NCBI GenBank assembly: GCA_947650285.1
Contig: CANTFL010001383.1
Coordinates: forward strand, 62,001 to 126,000
Direction of reading: 5' to 3'
Source: Hyaloperonospora brassicae
Taxonomy: Eukaryota; Oomycota; Peronosporomycetes; Peronosporales; Peronosporaceae
DNA: 64,000 bases
This document shows, piece by piece, positions 11,935-20,039 of the stretch; position 1 is the first letter of the stretch, and every line of letters begins with the position of its first letter. Both the position numbers and the translations under genes were made by a program. A model generated the notes under the pieces. That model saw only the letters and a list, made by a program, of their open reading frames with translations, was not told where the DNA came from and did not search any database.

Positions 11935-13082
11935 CCCCGACCATTTTTTGATGGTCCGTCTCGCTGTTGCGGCTTCGCAACAGCGCTGGACCCACGCCCA
12001 TTGCCCTTTCTGGCAAAAGGTCGTCCATTTCGCTCAGTACTGTTTGGTACTGGGCGTGGAGCACTACACTCGTATGCGTAGTGCCCTAACTTCTGACAGC
12101 GATTGCACCTCTGCAATCGCTTGTTGTTTGTAGAGCGAGGTCTCTCGCTCTCAACATAGCAGAGGTCCATTGGTTCTGGACCTCCGATCTCTTGTCGTCT
12201 CGGTGGACGGTAAGAGTTTGAGCTAGCATGAGCCTGTCTCATGCTAAAGTCTTCCTGTTCCGCGGCTGATATCGCTTCTTCAAGCGTATTCAGCTCAAGG
12301 CGGAACAGGTGGCTCCTGACGGGCCCTTCTGCGAGCCCTTGCATGAACACCGTAATCAACGTGTGTTCATGTACTGGGTTGGCAGTTATACTACTCGCAA
12401 GGAGTCGTATATGTTGTGCGTAAGCGTGCACATCACGCTTACCCTGCTTGAGTTTCAGGAGCTCTGAGCGAGCCCTGAACTCAGCACGTGGCGGCTCAAA
12501 CGTTTGTCTGAGCCGGGACTTGAAGTCATCTAGCGACCTAAACACATTTGGGTCGCTACTCTCGAGTCCCAGGGACCAAGTTTTGGCACGCCCTGCCAAG
12601 TGGGTCTGAGCAAATGTGAGTTTCATTTGCTCATCTTCGACGCGACGAGCCCTTAGGGCTCTGTCGAGTTCGACAAACCATAGTAACAGGGAGTCCTCCG
12701 GGACTCCACTGTACTTGGAGATGTCGACTTTCATGACTTCGGGACGACGCGCATGCGCCGTCCCGCCCACAGCAGCATGGAATTGCTGCTGTCTCAACAG
12801 CTCCGTCTGTTGAGCACCGAGTTCTCTCAACTGCTCGGCCTGTTGAGAGCCTTGCTGGTGAAGCAAGGCTACTTTCTCCCTCTCGAGAGCAAGTTCATTC
12901 TGAATGAACTTGGCGATAGCGGCATGTTGTTGGTCTCTGTCTAGAGACTCCAACATGGTGCTGACGACGAGTTCGCCTACGGTAGAACTCATTCGTTCTA
13001 CCGCACCCCATTCGATGTCACTCAAATGGGTAAACCCTTCACGCGTGGCGTGAAAGGTGTCTTCTTCATCCAACATGTTCAT
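11928..13082 (-). CDS. gag: Gag-like capsid/nucleocapsid protein, copy A
   Basis: 384 codons from an ATG 44 bases inside the 5' LTR edge, identical in protein sequence to the copy B gag at 13991-15145, where domains are described. It ends 21 bases past the start of the -1 slippery heptamer (11943-11949), which links it to pol. Confidence 0.9.
   Translation of the reverse strand: MNMLDEEDTFHATREGFTHLSDIEWGAVERMSSTVGELVVSTMLESLDRDQQHAAIAKFIQNELALEREKVALLHQQGSQQAEQLRELGAQQTELLRQQQFHAAVGGTAHARRPEVMKVDISKYSGVPEDSLLLWFVELDRALRARRVEDEQMKLTFAQTHLAGRAKTWSLGLESSDPNVFRSLDDFKSRLRQTFEPPRAEFRARSELLKLKQGKRDVHAYAQHIRLLASSITANPVHEHTLITVFMQGLAEGPVRSHLFRLELNTLEEAISAAEQEDFSMRQAHASSNSYRPPRRQEIGGPEPMDLCYVESERPRSTNNKRLQRCNRCQKLGHYAYECSAPRPVPNSTERNGRPFARKGNGRGSSAVAKPQQRDGPSKNGRGQ
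11943..11949 (-). promoter_or_regulatory. -1 ribosomal slippery heptamer, copy A
   Basis: On the minus strand this reads A AAA AAT in the gag frame. After a one-base backward slip the next codons enter the open pol frame. It is identical to the site at 15124-15130. Confidence 0.65.
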
Positions 13083-13105
13083 GTTGGATGATGTGGTCCT
13101 TGGAA

Positions 13106-13124
13106 GGACTACAAAGTGCTACCA
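13106..13124 (-). other. Primer-binding region, copy A
   Basis: On the minus strand, two bases after the 5' LTR, TGGTAGCACTTTGTAGTCC begins. TGG at this spot is what pairs with a tRNA CCA end. I cannot name the tRNA. The downstream part (GCACTTTGTAGTCC) is kept in the older copy at 62019-62039. Confidence 0.5.
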
Positions 13125-13126
13125 GG

Positions 13127-13517
13127 TGTAACGGGGCACACCCTTGCGTAACTTAACGCAAGGGATTTGGGTGCCCCGACGGACGTACACGTGGCAAGCG
13201 AGGAAGCGTAGGTAGGGTAAAAGTAGAACTGTTATATTAATAAATTAAGTCTTTAAACTACTGTCTCTTCGTTTGACTTAATTCAATTATACTAATATAA
13301 CTGCATGTATGGTGACGTCTCGTCACCACTCATTGCGCGCGTCTTGCGGCGATTGGTGGGTTGATATCATCACGATATCAACCAATGAACAGACCCTTTG
13401 GTCGACCCTTCAATATCACCACTTTGGTGATATTGTTTTAAAGAATATCCATCTTTATATTCTTTATTGTCACTTTCCTTAAAGTGACAATTTCATGTAA
13501 CGGGCTGCCCCGTTACA
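13127..13517 (-). repeat. Gypsy copy A, 5' LTR (391 bp)
   Basis: Complete 391-bp LTR in minus orientation, one base different from the 3' LTR at 5533-5923. Its outer flank (gcata at 13518-13522) does not match the ttttg at the other end of copy A, so this end of copy A is not an original integration border. Confidence 0.92.
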
Positions 13518-13556
13518 GCATAGCCACTTTTTGATGGTCGTGGTGCGTCATCAGAT
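13518..13556. other. 39-bp spacer at the centre of the 16-kb palindrome
   Basis: Thirty-nine bases of unique sequence lie between two LTRs that face each other head to head. Neither end carries a duplication matching the far ends of copy A or B. It may be filler DNA from a repair or template-switch event, or a remnant of the original host sequence. Confidence 0.8.
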
Positions 13557-13946
13557 TGTAACGGGGCAGCCTGTTACATGAAATTGTCACTTTAAGGAAA
13601 GTGACAATAAAGAATATAAAGATGGATATTCTTTAAACAATATCACCAAAGTGGTGATATTGAAGGGTCGACCAAAGGGTCTGTTCATTGGTTGATATCG
13701 TGATGATATCAACCCACCAATCGCCGCAAGACGCGCGCAATGAGTGGTGACGAGACGTCACCATACATGCAGTTATATTAGTATAATTGAATTAAGTCAA
13801 ACGAAGAGACAGTAGTTTAAAGACTTAATTTATTAATATAACAGTTCTACTTTTACCCTACCTACGCTTCCTCGCTTGCCACGTGTACGTCCGTCGGGGC
13901 ACCCAAATCCCTTGCGTTAAGTTACGCAAGGGTGTGCCCCGTTACA
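13557..13946 (+). repeat. Gypsy copy B, 5' LTR (390 bp, hairpin-rich)
   Basis: LTR in plus orientation, two changes from the 3' LTR at 21150-21540 (one C to T, one A deleted). It holds a chain of perfect inverted repeats: 13557-13578 (ends TGTAACGGG and CCTGTTACA), 13584-13607 (10-nt arms, loop 4), 13609-13634 (9-nt arms), 13638-13662 (10-nt arms, loop 5), 13690-13714 (10-nt arms, loop 5), 13745-13763 (8-nt arms, loop 3) and 13909-13932 (9-nt arms). The last sits inside outer arms GGGGCAC/GTGCCCC. In an ordinary 390-bp sequence fewer than one such repeat is expected. Confidence 0.92.
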
Positions 13947-13948
13947 CC

Positions 13949-13967
13949 TGGTAGCACTTTGTAGTCC
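13949..13967 (+). other. Primer-binding region, copy B
   Basis: TGGTAGCACTTTGTAGTCC starts two bases after the LTR end, the expected place for pairing with a tRNA 3' CCA. It is followed by a small hairpin (GTCCT tcc AAGGAC-type arms). The tRNA is not identified; a self-priming or internal-tRNA primer cannot be excluded. Confidence 0.5.
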
Positions 13968-13990
13968 TTCCAAGGACCACATCATCCAAC

Positions 13991-15145
13991 ATGAACATGT
14001 TGGATGAAGAAGACACCTTTCACGCCACGCGTGAAGGGTTTACCCATTTGAGTGACATCGAATGGGGTGCGGTAGAACGAATGAGTTCTACCGTAGGCGA
14101 ACTCGTCGTCAGCACCATGTTGGAGTCTCTAGACAGAGACCAACAACATGCCGCTATCGCCAAGTTCATTCAGAATGAACTTGCTCTCGAGAGGGAGAAA
14201 GTAGCCTTGCTTCACCAGCAAGGCTCTCAACAGGCCGAGCAGTTGAGAGAACTCGGTGCTCAACAGACGGAGCTGTTGAGACAGCAGCAATTCCATGCTG
14301 CTGTGGGCGGGACGGCGCATGCGCGTCGTCCCGAAGTCATGAAAGTCGACATCTCCAAGTACAGTGGAGTCCCGGAGGACTCCCTGTTACTATGGTTTGT
14401 CGAACTCGACAGAGCCCTAAGGGCTCGTCGCGTCGAAGATGAGCAAATGAAACTCACATTTGCTCAGACCCACTTGGCAGGGCGTGCCAAAACTTGGTCC
14501 CTGGGACTCGAGAGTAGCGACCCAAATGTGTTTAGGTCGCTAGATGACTTCAAGTCCCGGCTCAGACAAACGTTTGAGCCGCCACGTGCTGAGTTCAGGG
14601 CTCGCTCAGAGCTCCTGAAACTCAAGCAGGGTAAGCGTGATGTGCACGCTTACGCACAACATATACGACTCCTTGCGAGTAGTATAACTGCCAACCCAGT
14701 ACATGAACACACGTTGATTACGGTGTTCATGCAAGGGCTCGCAGAAGGGCCCGTCAGGAGCCACCTGTTCCGCCTTGAGCTGAATACGCTTGAAGAAGCG
14801 ATATCAGCCGCGGAACAGGAAGACTTTAGCATGAGACAGGCTCATGCTAGCTCAAACTCTTACCGTCCACCGAGACGACAAGAGATCGGAGGTCCAGAAC
14901 CAATGGACCTCTGCTATGTTGAGAGCGAGAGACCTCGCTCTACAAACAACAAGCGATTGCAGAGGTGCAATCGCTGTCAGAAGTTAGGGCACTACGCATA
15001 CGAGTGTAGTGCTCCACGCCCAGTACCAAACAGTACTGAGCGAAATGGACGACCTTTTGCCAGAAAGGGCAATGGGCGTGGGTCCAGCGCTGTTGCGAAG
15101 CCGCAACAGCGAGACGGACCATCAAAAAATGGTCGGGGTCAGTAG
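13991..15145 (+). CDS. gag: Gag-like capsid/nucleocapsid protein, copy B
   Basis: 384 aa. Residues about 55-105 form a Gln/Glu-rich helical, probably coiled-coil segment. Residues about 115-280 match the retrotransposon gag (capsid) region in character, with hydrophobic blocks around SLLLWFVELDRAL and DDFKSRLRQTF, and an Arg-rich stretch follows. Residues 326-339 are a CCHC zinc knuckle (C326, C329, H334, C339; C-x2-C-x4-H-x4-C) typical of RNA-binding nucleocapsid. The start is the first ATG after the primer-binding region. The product should package the element RNA in cytoplasmic particles. The last codons overlap pol in the -1 frame at the slippery site 15124-15130. Confidence 0.92.
   Translation: MNMLDEEDTFHATREGFTHLSDIEWGAVERMSSTVGELVVSTMLESLDRDQQHAAIAKFIQNELALEREKVALLHQQGSQQAEQLRELGAQQTELLRQQQFHAAVGGTAHARRPEVMKVDISKYSGVPEDSLLLWFVELDRALRARRVEDEQMKLTFAQTHLAGRAKTWSLGLESSDPNVFRSLDDFKSRLRQTFEPPRAEFRARSELLKLKQGKRDVHAYAQHIRLLASSITANPVHEHTLITVFMQGLAEGPVRSHLFRLELNTLEEAISAAEQEDFSMRQAHASSNSYRPPRRQEIGGPEPMDLCYVESERPRSTNNKRLQRCNRCQKLGHYAYECSAPRPVPNSTERNGRPFARKGNGRGSSAVAKPQQRDGPSKNGRGQ
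15124..15130 (+). promoter_or_regulatory. -1 ribosomal slippery heptamer at gag/pol, copy B
   Basis: The gag frame reads TCA AAA AAT, giving the heptamer A AAA AAT, which fits the X XXY YYZ rule. Slipping back one base gives AAA AAA TGG and enters a frame that is open into pol (15196 onward lies in this frame). Without slipping, ribosomes stop at the TAG at 15143-15145. Gag/pol joining by -1 frameshift is common among retroelements. Confidence 0.7.
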
Positions 15146-15164
15146 GGGCGGAGCGCCCTACTGA
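15139..15164 (+). promoter_or_regulatory. Frameshift-stimulating stem-loop, copy B
   Basis: TCAGTAGGGGCG and CGCCCTACTGA pair in 11 bp with one bulged G around the loop GAG. The stem begins 8 nt after the slippery heptamer, within the usual 5-9-nt window, and its 5' arm contains the gag stop codon. Confidence 0.65.
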
Positions 15165-15195
15165 TCCAGCAACCTCAAGAGAATTTGCAAATCTC

Positions 15196-18100
15196 TTGAC
15201 GAAAGTTGCTCCAGATACACAATCATTGTGTGTCTCTGCACCTGGTGATGACGTTTCGCTCATCACCTTGAAGTTGGAAGCGACAAATGATTTGTCGCTT
15301 CGTGCCCTAGTAGACTGTGGGGCGTCGAACAACTTTGTTCGTCGCCAGTCACTAGAGGGTCGTAGGCTCAAGTTCGTTGAGCGCGACATTCCCCTCACAA
15401 GGATGACGGTGCGCCTTGCAACAGGCGCATCGATAACCGTTGAGAAACGTGTAGTAGGAATCCACTACACGTTAGAGGGCGAACAGTACGATGATGACTT
15501 CATCGTACTAGATCTGGATGACAAATTTGATGTCATCCTGGGATTACCTTGGCTCAGAAAGTACGAGCCAAGAGTGAGCTGGCAGCATCGATCCGTGAAG
15601 ATGCCTGCTGCTTGTTCATCAGATGGCCATCTGATGAACATCTTGGAGCGTCCACAAGCGTGTGGATGTTCTGCGAGTGAGTGCGATGGCCTCACTTGCG
15701 GTACGGTCGTTAGCACGACTGCACAAGATCACAGTGTAGTTGATCACTACACTGTGGAGCAAGCTCCCGGCGGCTGTACAGAAGTACAGGCTGCGCCGAA
15801 GGTCCACCACTCGAATAAGTCGAGTGGACCGGGACATGGATGCATGCCTAGCGGGCAGCATCTTAGAAGAAAGAAGTCTGTTGCCCCCAAGGGGCAACAT
15901 GGAAATCCTAGGTCGACTGGAGAGTCGACCGTAGAGGATCGGTTCCTGACTGTGGTTGCACAGCCACAGTCGGAAGACGTCGAGGGAATAAGTCCCCACG
16001 TACTTGAGGAAGGAATTCCTCAAGAGTCGCTTGCTGAGGGATTAGGCCCTCAGCAACCTGTGGAAGCAAGTTCCCAGGAAGAAACCGAGACGTTGAACGT
16101 CTTGGTTAATGACGGATCAAGCGTAGGCGCTTATACGCTTGATCTGATTGTGCCTCCGAAGTTGACTTCGGAGATAACTCAGTTGCCAACGCTAGAACCG
16201 AAACGGTTCTTGCGTGATCTGCGTAGTGGCAAAGTCAAGCAGATCTGCATACTCGTCACAGAGGACGAGTATGTGACCGACATTCGGTCGGCAACAGTAT
16301 TTGCTGAGAACGAACGGGTTCTCAGCAGCTCATCGATGGACGAAAGTGTCCTCGATGAGAAGACTCGGATTGAGCGATACGCGTCCCAATCCTGGGAGTC
16401 ACTTCAGGCAAATCCTTTGTATAAGGATTTGATCGAATTCAGGGATGTGTTCCCTGAATCCGTACCTTGCGAGTTGCCTAAGGACAAAGGCACTCGACAC
16501 GAGATCGAGCTCAAACCGGGCTCGAAATACTGTGTCATGAAGCAGTGGCCACTGCCTCGTGAACAAGTGATAGCGATCGACAAGTTCTTTGCCGATCGCT
16601 TAGCAGCGGGCCATGTGAGGGAATCAACATCCCCTCACAGCTCTCCGACCTTCTGTGTGCGAAAGGCCACAGGAGGGTGGCGGATAGTGCACGCATTCAA
16701 CAAGTTGAATGCTGCAACGGTACCGGCTCAGACGCCGATACCGAGGAAGGACGTAATCATAGATGGTATGTCAAAGAGTACCATCTTTTCGTCCATGGAT
16801 CTGATGGATGGATTCTATCAGATCCTGATGCGTGAACGGGACGTCCCGTTCACGGCAGTGAGTACCCCCAGCGGGATGCTGTGGGAGTGGCTAGTGATGC
16901 CACAGGGGCTGAGTAATGCCCCTGCAACATTCAACAGATGTGTAACAAATCTGTTGAGACCGGTGCGAGACTTCGCACCGAGTTACTTCGACGATGTGTT
17001 CGTCCATAGCCGGGCTATGGACGGAAAGACGGACGTTGAAGTTCACAGAACTCACGTTCGTCAGGTTCTTCAACTTATGCGCAAGCATAAGTTGTACGCC
17101 AACCTCAAGAAGTGTATATTCGCGGCTAGCGAAATACCACTTCTTGGGTGCATCGTGGGTAAACACGGCGTACGCCCTGATCCCGAAAAGATCAAGGCGA
17201 TCACCGACTGGCCAGTGCCAGTCGATGTCAAGGGACTAAGGAAGTTCCTTGGTCTTGCGGCGTACTTGCACAAGTACTCGCGCAACTACGCCGAGATGAC
17301 TGTTCATCTTTCTTGCTTGCTCAAGAAAAATGTCAAGTGGTCATGGAACGCTGAGTGCCAGCGTTCCTTTGAAGGTATCAAGCGGAGCTTGATGCAATCG
17401 CCGATCTTGGCGATTGCAGATCAGGACAGACCATTTCATGTGGTCTGTGACGCCAGCGATTTCGCAATCGGCTGTGCGTTAATGCAGTTCGATGCAGATG
17501 GCGCGGAGCGCGTCATCTGTTATCAGTCGCGTCAGCTGCAAGCAGCTGAGCGTAATTACCCAGTGCATGACAAGGAACTCCTTGCCATGAAATACGCACT
17601 GGCTAAGTTTCGCGTCTATCTCTTGGGAGATAGACCGTTTGTTGTCTACACGGACCATGCGTCATTACGCACGGCCGTAAACAGCCCACACCTCTCGCAA
17701 AGAATGGCGAGGTGGCTGTCTTTCTTCGCGGAGTATAACTTCTCCGTGGAGTATAAACCGGGACGACTCAATGTCGTCGCGGATGCTCTTTCGCGCCGGC
17801 CCGATTTCGAGCCGGACGCACAATCCAACAGTGAGGATAAGCCCACTGTTGCGACACTGTCAGTCAGTGTCCCGTCGTCAAGTTTACTTGACGACGTACG
17901 AAAGGCATACGCGGAAGATAAGGATCTTCTGCGATTGATGGATCATCTGGTGAATCCATCCAGTAAATCCATGAGGGATTTACCGGCTTTGTACCGATCC
18001 TCATCGGATCGGTATAGTACACGCAACGGATTGCTGTACTATACAGCTGTTGCCGACGACACGCCTCGTGTCGTCGTACCCGCTCATCATGATTTGCGGT

Positions 18101-19059
18101 TGCGCATCATGTACGAGTGTCACGATGCCCCAACAAGCGGCCATCGTGGAAGGGAAAAGACTTACCTCACGGTAAGTCGTGACTTTTACTGGCCCCGCCA
18201 GTATCAGTTTGTTCGCAAGTACATACGTGCTTGCGAAGTTTGTCAACGGGTGAAGCCTAGTCCTTCATCCCGTGCGCCATTGCAGCCTCTGCCTGTTCCG
18301 ACAGAGTGCTGGCAGTCCGTTTCAATGGACTTCGTCTTCGGGTTTCCCGAAGACGCTCACAAGAATAATGGTATTCTTGTGTTTGTAGACCGATTCAGCA
18401 AGATGGTCCATCTTGCTGCTGTCCCTGAGTCAATCAAGGCTCAAGGTTGTGCTCGTGTCTTTCTAGACACGGTCTTTAGACTCCACGGGTTACCCCGTGA
18501 ACTCGTATCCGACCGTGACCCTCGGTTCACGGCGGAATTTTGGCAAACCGTGTTCCGTACTCTCGGAACACGATTGAAGATGTCCACTTCTGACCATCCA
18601 GAAACAGATGGTCAGACGGAACGTGCGAACCGTGTCCTCGAAGAGATTCTTCGAGGATATGTCCACTCGTTTCCGAGTTGGAGCGAATTCCTACCCATGG
18701 TGGAATTCGCCATCAATAATTCGGTGCATGCTTCAACACAGCACACACCGTTTTACGTGAATGGCCTACGCCATCCACGAGTGCCCACCCTTATAGAGTG
18801 TAACTCTTGGATAAGGGGGGAGGGACTCGCTCGAGCAAAAACCGTTTTGGCTCTTGCTCATCACGTGTCGACGCAAACGTCGTCACGTATGATGCCGATG
18901 TCGATCAAGTCGACATCGATGAAGAAGATCATCTCAATAATAGCGAAGACGCTATTATTGATTCGGATGATGATGACGATGCTGGTATATTCAGCATCGC
19001 CAACGATTATGTCAGCGAGGAAGAAGACAACCTCGCTGAAGAAGAGAGCAATCTCTTAG
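15196..19059 (+). CDS. pol: Pol polyprotein (protease, RT, RNase H, integrase core), copy B
   Basis: Numbering is from codon 15196. Aspartic protease: DCGAS at 40-44 and ILGLPW at 114-119 (the usual DS/TG is changed to DCG). Reverse transcriptase about 430-650, with catalytic D535 and the YFDD box at 597-600. RNase H about 740-865: D752, E794, D820, D863. Integrase: zinc-binding H976, H983, C1013, C1016, and core D1045, D1106, E1142 (35 residues between the last two, the D,D35E spacing). All catalytic residues are present. There is no ATG start, which fits synthesis as a gag-pol fusion. From about 18811 the protein-like signal moves to the -1 frame, so the last 84 codons here are a low-complexity shadow. 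Confidence 0.92.
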   Translation: MTKVAPDTQSLCVSAPGDDVSLITLKLEATNDLSLRALVDCGASNNFVRRQSLEGRRLKFVERDIPLTRMTVRLATGASITVEKRVVGIHYTLEGEQYDDDFIVLDLDDKFDVILGLPWLRKYEPRVSWQHRSVKMPAACSSDGHLMNILERPQACGCSASECDGLTCGTVVSTTAQDHSVVDHYTVEQAPGGCTEVQAAPKVHHSNKSSGPGHGCMPSGQHLRRKKSVAPKGQHGNPRSTGESTVEDRFLTVVAQPQSEDVEGISPHVLEEGIPQESLAEGLGPQQPVEASSQEETETLNVLVNDGSSVGAYTLDLIVPPKLTSEITQLPTLEPKRFLRDLRSGKVKQICILVTEDEYVTDIRSATVFAENERVLSSSSMDESVLDEKTRIERYASQSWESLQANPLYKDLIEFRDVFPESVPCELPKDKGTRHEIELKPGSKYCVMKQWPLPREQVIAIDKFFADRLAAGHVRESTSPHSSPTFCVRKATGGWRIVHAFNKLNAATVPAQTPIPRKDVIIDGMSKSTIFSSMDLMDGFYQILMRERDVPFTAVSTPSGMLWEWLVMPQGLSNAPATFNRCVTNLLRPVRDFAPSYFDDVFVHSRAMDGKTDVEVHRTHVRQVLQLMRKHKLYANLKKCIFAASEIPLLGCIVGKHGVRPDPEKIKAITDWPVPVDVKGLRKFLGLAAYLHKYSRNYAEMTVHLSCLLKKNVKWSWNAECQRSFEGIKRSLMQSPILAIADQDRPFHVVCDASDFAIGCALMQFDADGAERVICYQSRQLQAAERNYPVHDKELLAMKYALAKFRVYLLGDRPFVVYTDHASLRTAVNSPHLSQRMARWLSFFAEYNFSVEYKPGRLNVVADALSRRPDFEPDAQSNSEDKPTVATLSVSVPSSSLLDDVRKAYAEDKDLLRLMDHLVNPSSKSMRDLPALYRSSSDRYSTRNGLLYYTAVADDTPRVVVPAHHDLRLRIMYECHDAPTSGHRGREKTYLTVSRDFYWPRQYQFVRKYIRACEVCQRVKPSPSSRAPLQPLPVPTECWQSVSMDFVFGFPEDAHKNNGILVFVDRFSKMVHLAAVPESIKAQGCARVFLDTVFRLHGLPRELVSDRDPRFTAEFWQTVFRTLGTRLKMSTSDHPETDGQTERANRVLEEILRGYVHSFPSWSEFLPMVEFAINNSVHASTQHTPFYVNGLRHPRVPTLIECNSWIRGEGLARAKTVLALAHHVSTQTSSRMMPMSIKSTSMKKIISIIAKTLLLIRMMMTMLVYSASPTIMSARKKTTSLKKRAIS

Positions 19060-20039
19060 CAGTGCGCACGAAGCGCACTGCCAGACAAAACAAAGAGTCA
19101 GCAGAGAACTTCCTGCTGACTCGAGAAGCGGTAGTCCGTTTCGTTCAGGACTCCATCGCAAATGCGGTGGACCGTCAGAAACGGAACGCAGACAAGAATG
19201 GAAGAGCAAATGTTCTTTCATTTAAGGTTAACGACCTAGTACTACTGTCAACGGTAAACCTACCTGGACATGCAGTCACTAGTGTCGGCAGTAGCAAACT
19301 ACTGCCGAAATACATTGGGCCATTTCGAGTGTTGCATCGCAAGGGCAATGCATACACACTCGAATTGCCACGTAGGATGCGCACGCATCCTACGTTTTAC
19401 GTGGGGAGGCTTAGGTCGTACTGTCAGTACGAGCCTTCTTCTTCCGATGAAGATAGCCCCCACGTTCAAGAACATCCATCAAGTTCTTGCGTTCGCGCTC
19501 CAGACGATCCGTCTGGTCGCGCAGATATGATACCTCGGTATTCAACCGAGATATCTCCCCGCGAGCTGTCGCCAGCTCGCCGAATAGGGAGCGGACATCC
19601 CGCTCGACCTGAAGCTGCGCCGTGGCATAATCGGCGCGATCCCTCGCCCGATCAGCCTCGTGACCCTTGCGGTTCTTCCGCACGGTATCGGTCAAAGCGT
19701 AGCGCCGATCGCGCTCGTGCTTCAAGTCATCGCGCAATTCATCGATTGCGCGATCCATCTCGTAAGGGTCGAGATGGTGAACAGAATCATCTGGAGGAGG
19801 TCTTTCCTCCTCCACCACATCCTTTGGTGGATGCTCACGGTGATCAACGCTTTCTAGTGGAGCGTATCTTGAATCACCGTGACGATTCAGGATCAAGGAC
19901 GAGCTACCTCGTCCAGTGGCGGGGGTATCCACCCTCTTGGAACAGCTGGGAGCCCCGCTCTCAGCTGTTGATGGATGTTGAAGGTCTCGTCCGCCAGTAT
20001 GACGAGACCCATCCGATGAGTCCTGTGGCCCATCGGTAA
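18807..20039 (+). CDS. Pol C-terminus: integrase tail with GPF motif and chromodomain, copy B
   Basis: 410 codons continuing pol in the -1 frame. Residues about 33-80 are acidic. The GPY/F module of Gypsy integrases follows ([12 protein letters not shown] at 165-176; HPTFYVGRL at 194-202). After an Arg/Ser/Pro-rich linker there is a chromodomain at about 347-402 ([20 protein letters not shown]-type aromatic positions). Chromodomains steer integration towards histone-marked chromatin in fungal chromoviruses. The frame begins at TTG, so an upstream frame change is needed to attach it to the integrase. The linker and chromodomain (19411-20039) are overlapped by the antisense frame. Confidence 0.82.
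   Translation: MDKGGGTRSSKNRFGSCSSRVDANVVTYDADVDQVDIDEEDHLNNSEDAIIDSDDDDDAGIFSIANDYVSEEEDNLAEEESNLLAVRTKRTARQNKESAENFLLTREAVVRFVQDSIANAVDRQKRNADKNGRANVLSFKVNDLVLLSTVNLPGHAVTSVGSSKLLPKYIGPFRVLHRKGNAYTLELPRRMRTHPTFYVGRLRSYCQYEPSSSDEDSPHVQEHPSSSCVRAPDDPSGRADMIPRYSTEISPRELSPARRIGSGHPARPEAAPWHNRRDPSPDQPRDPCGSSARYRSKRSADRARASSHRAIHRLRDPSRKGRDGEQNHLEEVFPPPPHPLVDAHGDQRFLVERILNHRDDSGSRTSYLVQWRGYPPSWNSWEPRSQLLMDVEGLVRQYDETHPMSPVAHR
18813..18820 (+). other. Frame change at a six-G run inside pol, copy B
   Basis: Pol reads ATA AGG GGG GAG here, while the integrase tail is open in the frame one base back. The run of six Gs is the likeliest point, either as an old single-base deletion or as a slippage site. 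It does not form a canonical X XXY YYZ heptamer. The same run is present at 8253-8260 in copy A. Confidence 0.5.

Larger units (their letters stand above)
5533..13517 (-). mobile_element. Ty3/Gypsy chromovirus, copy A (7,985 bp, minus strand)
   Basis: A complete LTR retrotransposon read right to left. Order: 5' LTR 13127-13517, primer-binding region 13106-13124, gag, pol, integrase C-terminus with chromodomain, polypurine tract 5927-5935, 3' LTR 5533-5923. The order protease, reverse transcriptase, RNase H, integrase places it in Ty3/Gypsy (Metaviridae); the chromodomain makes it a chromovirus. It mirrors copy B base for base: position p in A pairs with 27073 minus p in B, with about ten visible differences over 8 kb. 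An antisense open frame lies between the pol end and the 3' LTR. Confidence 0.93.

Noticed and set aside
13521..13545. Resemblance of the 39-bp spacer (tttttgatggtc) to the gag end near 11944-11956
   Set aside because: About a dozen matching bases only; too short to claim the spacer derives from the element.
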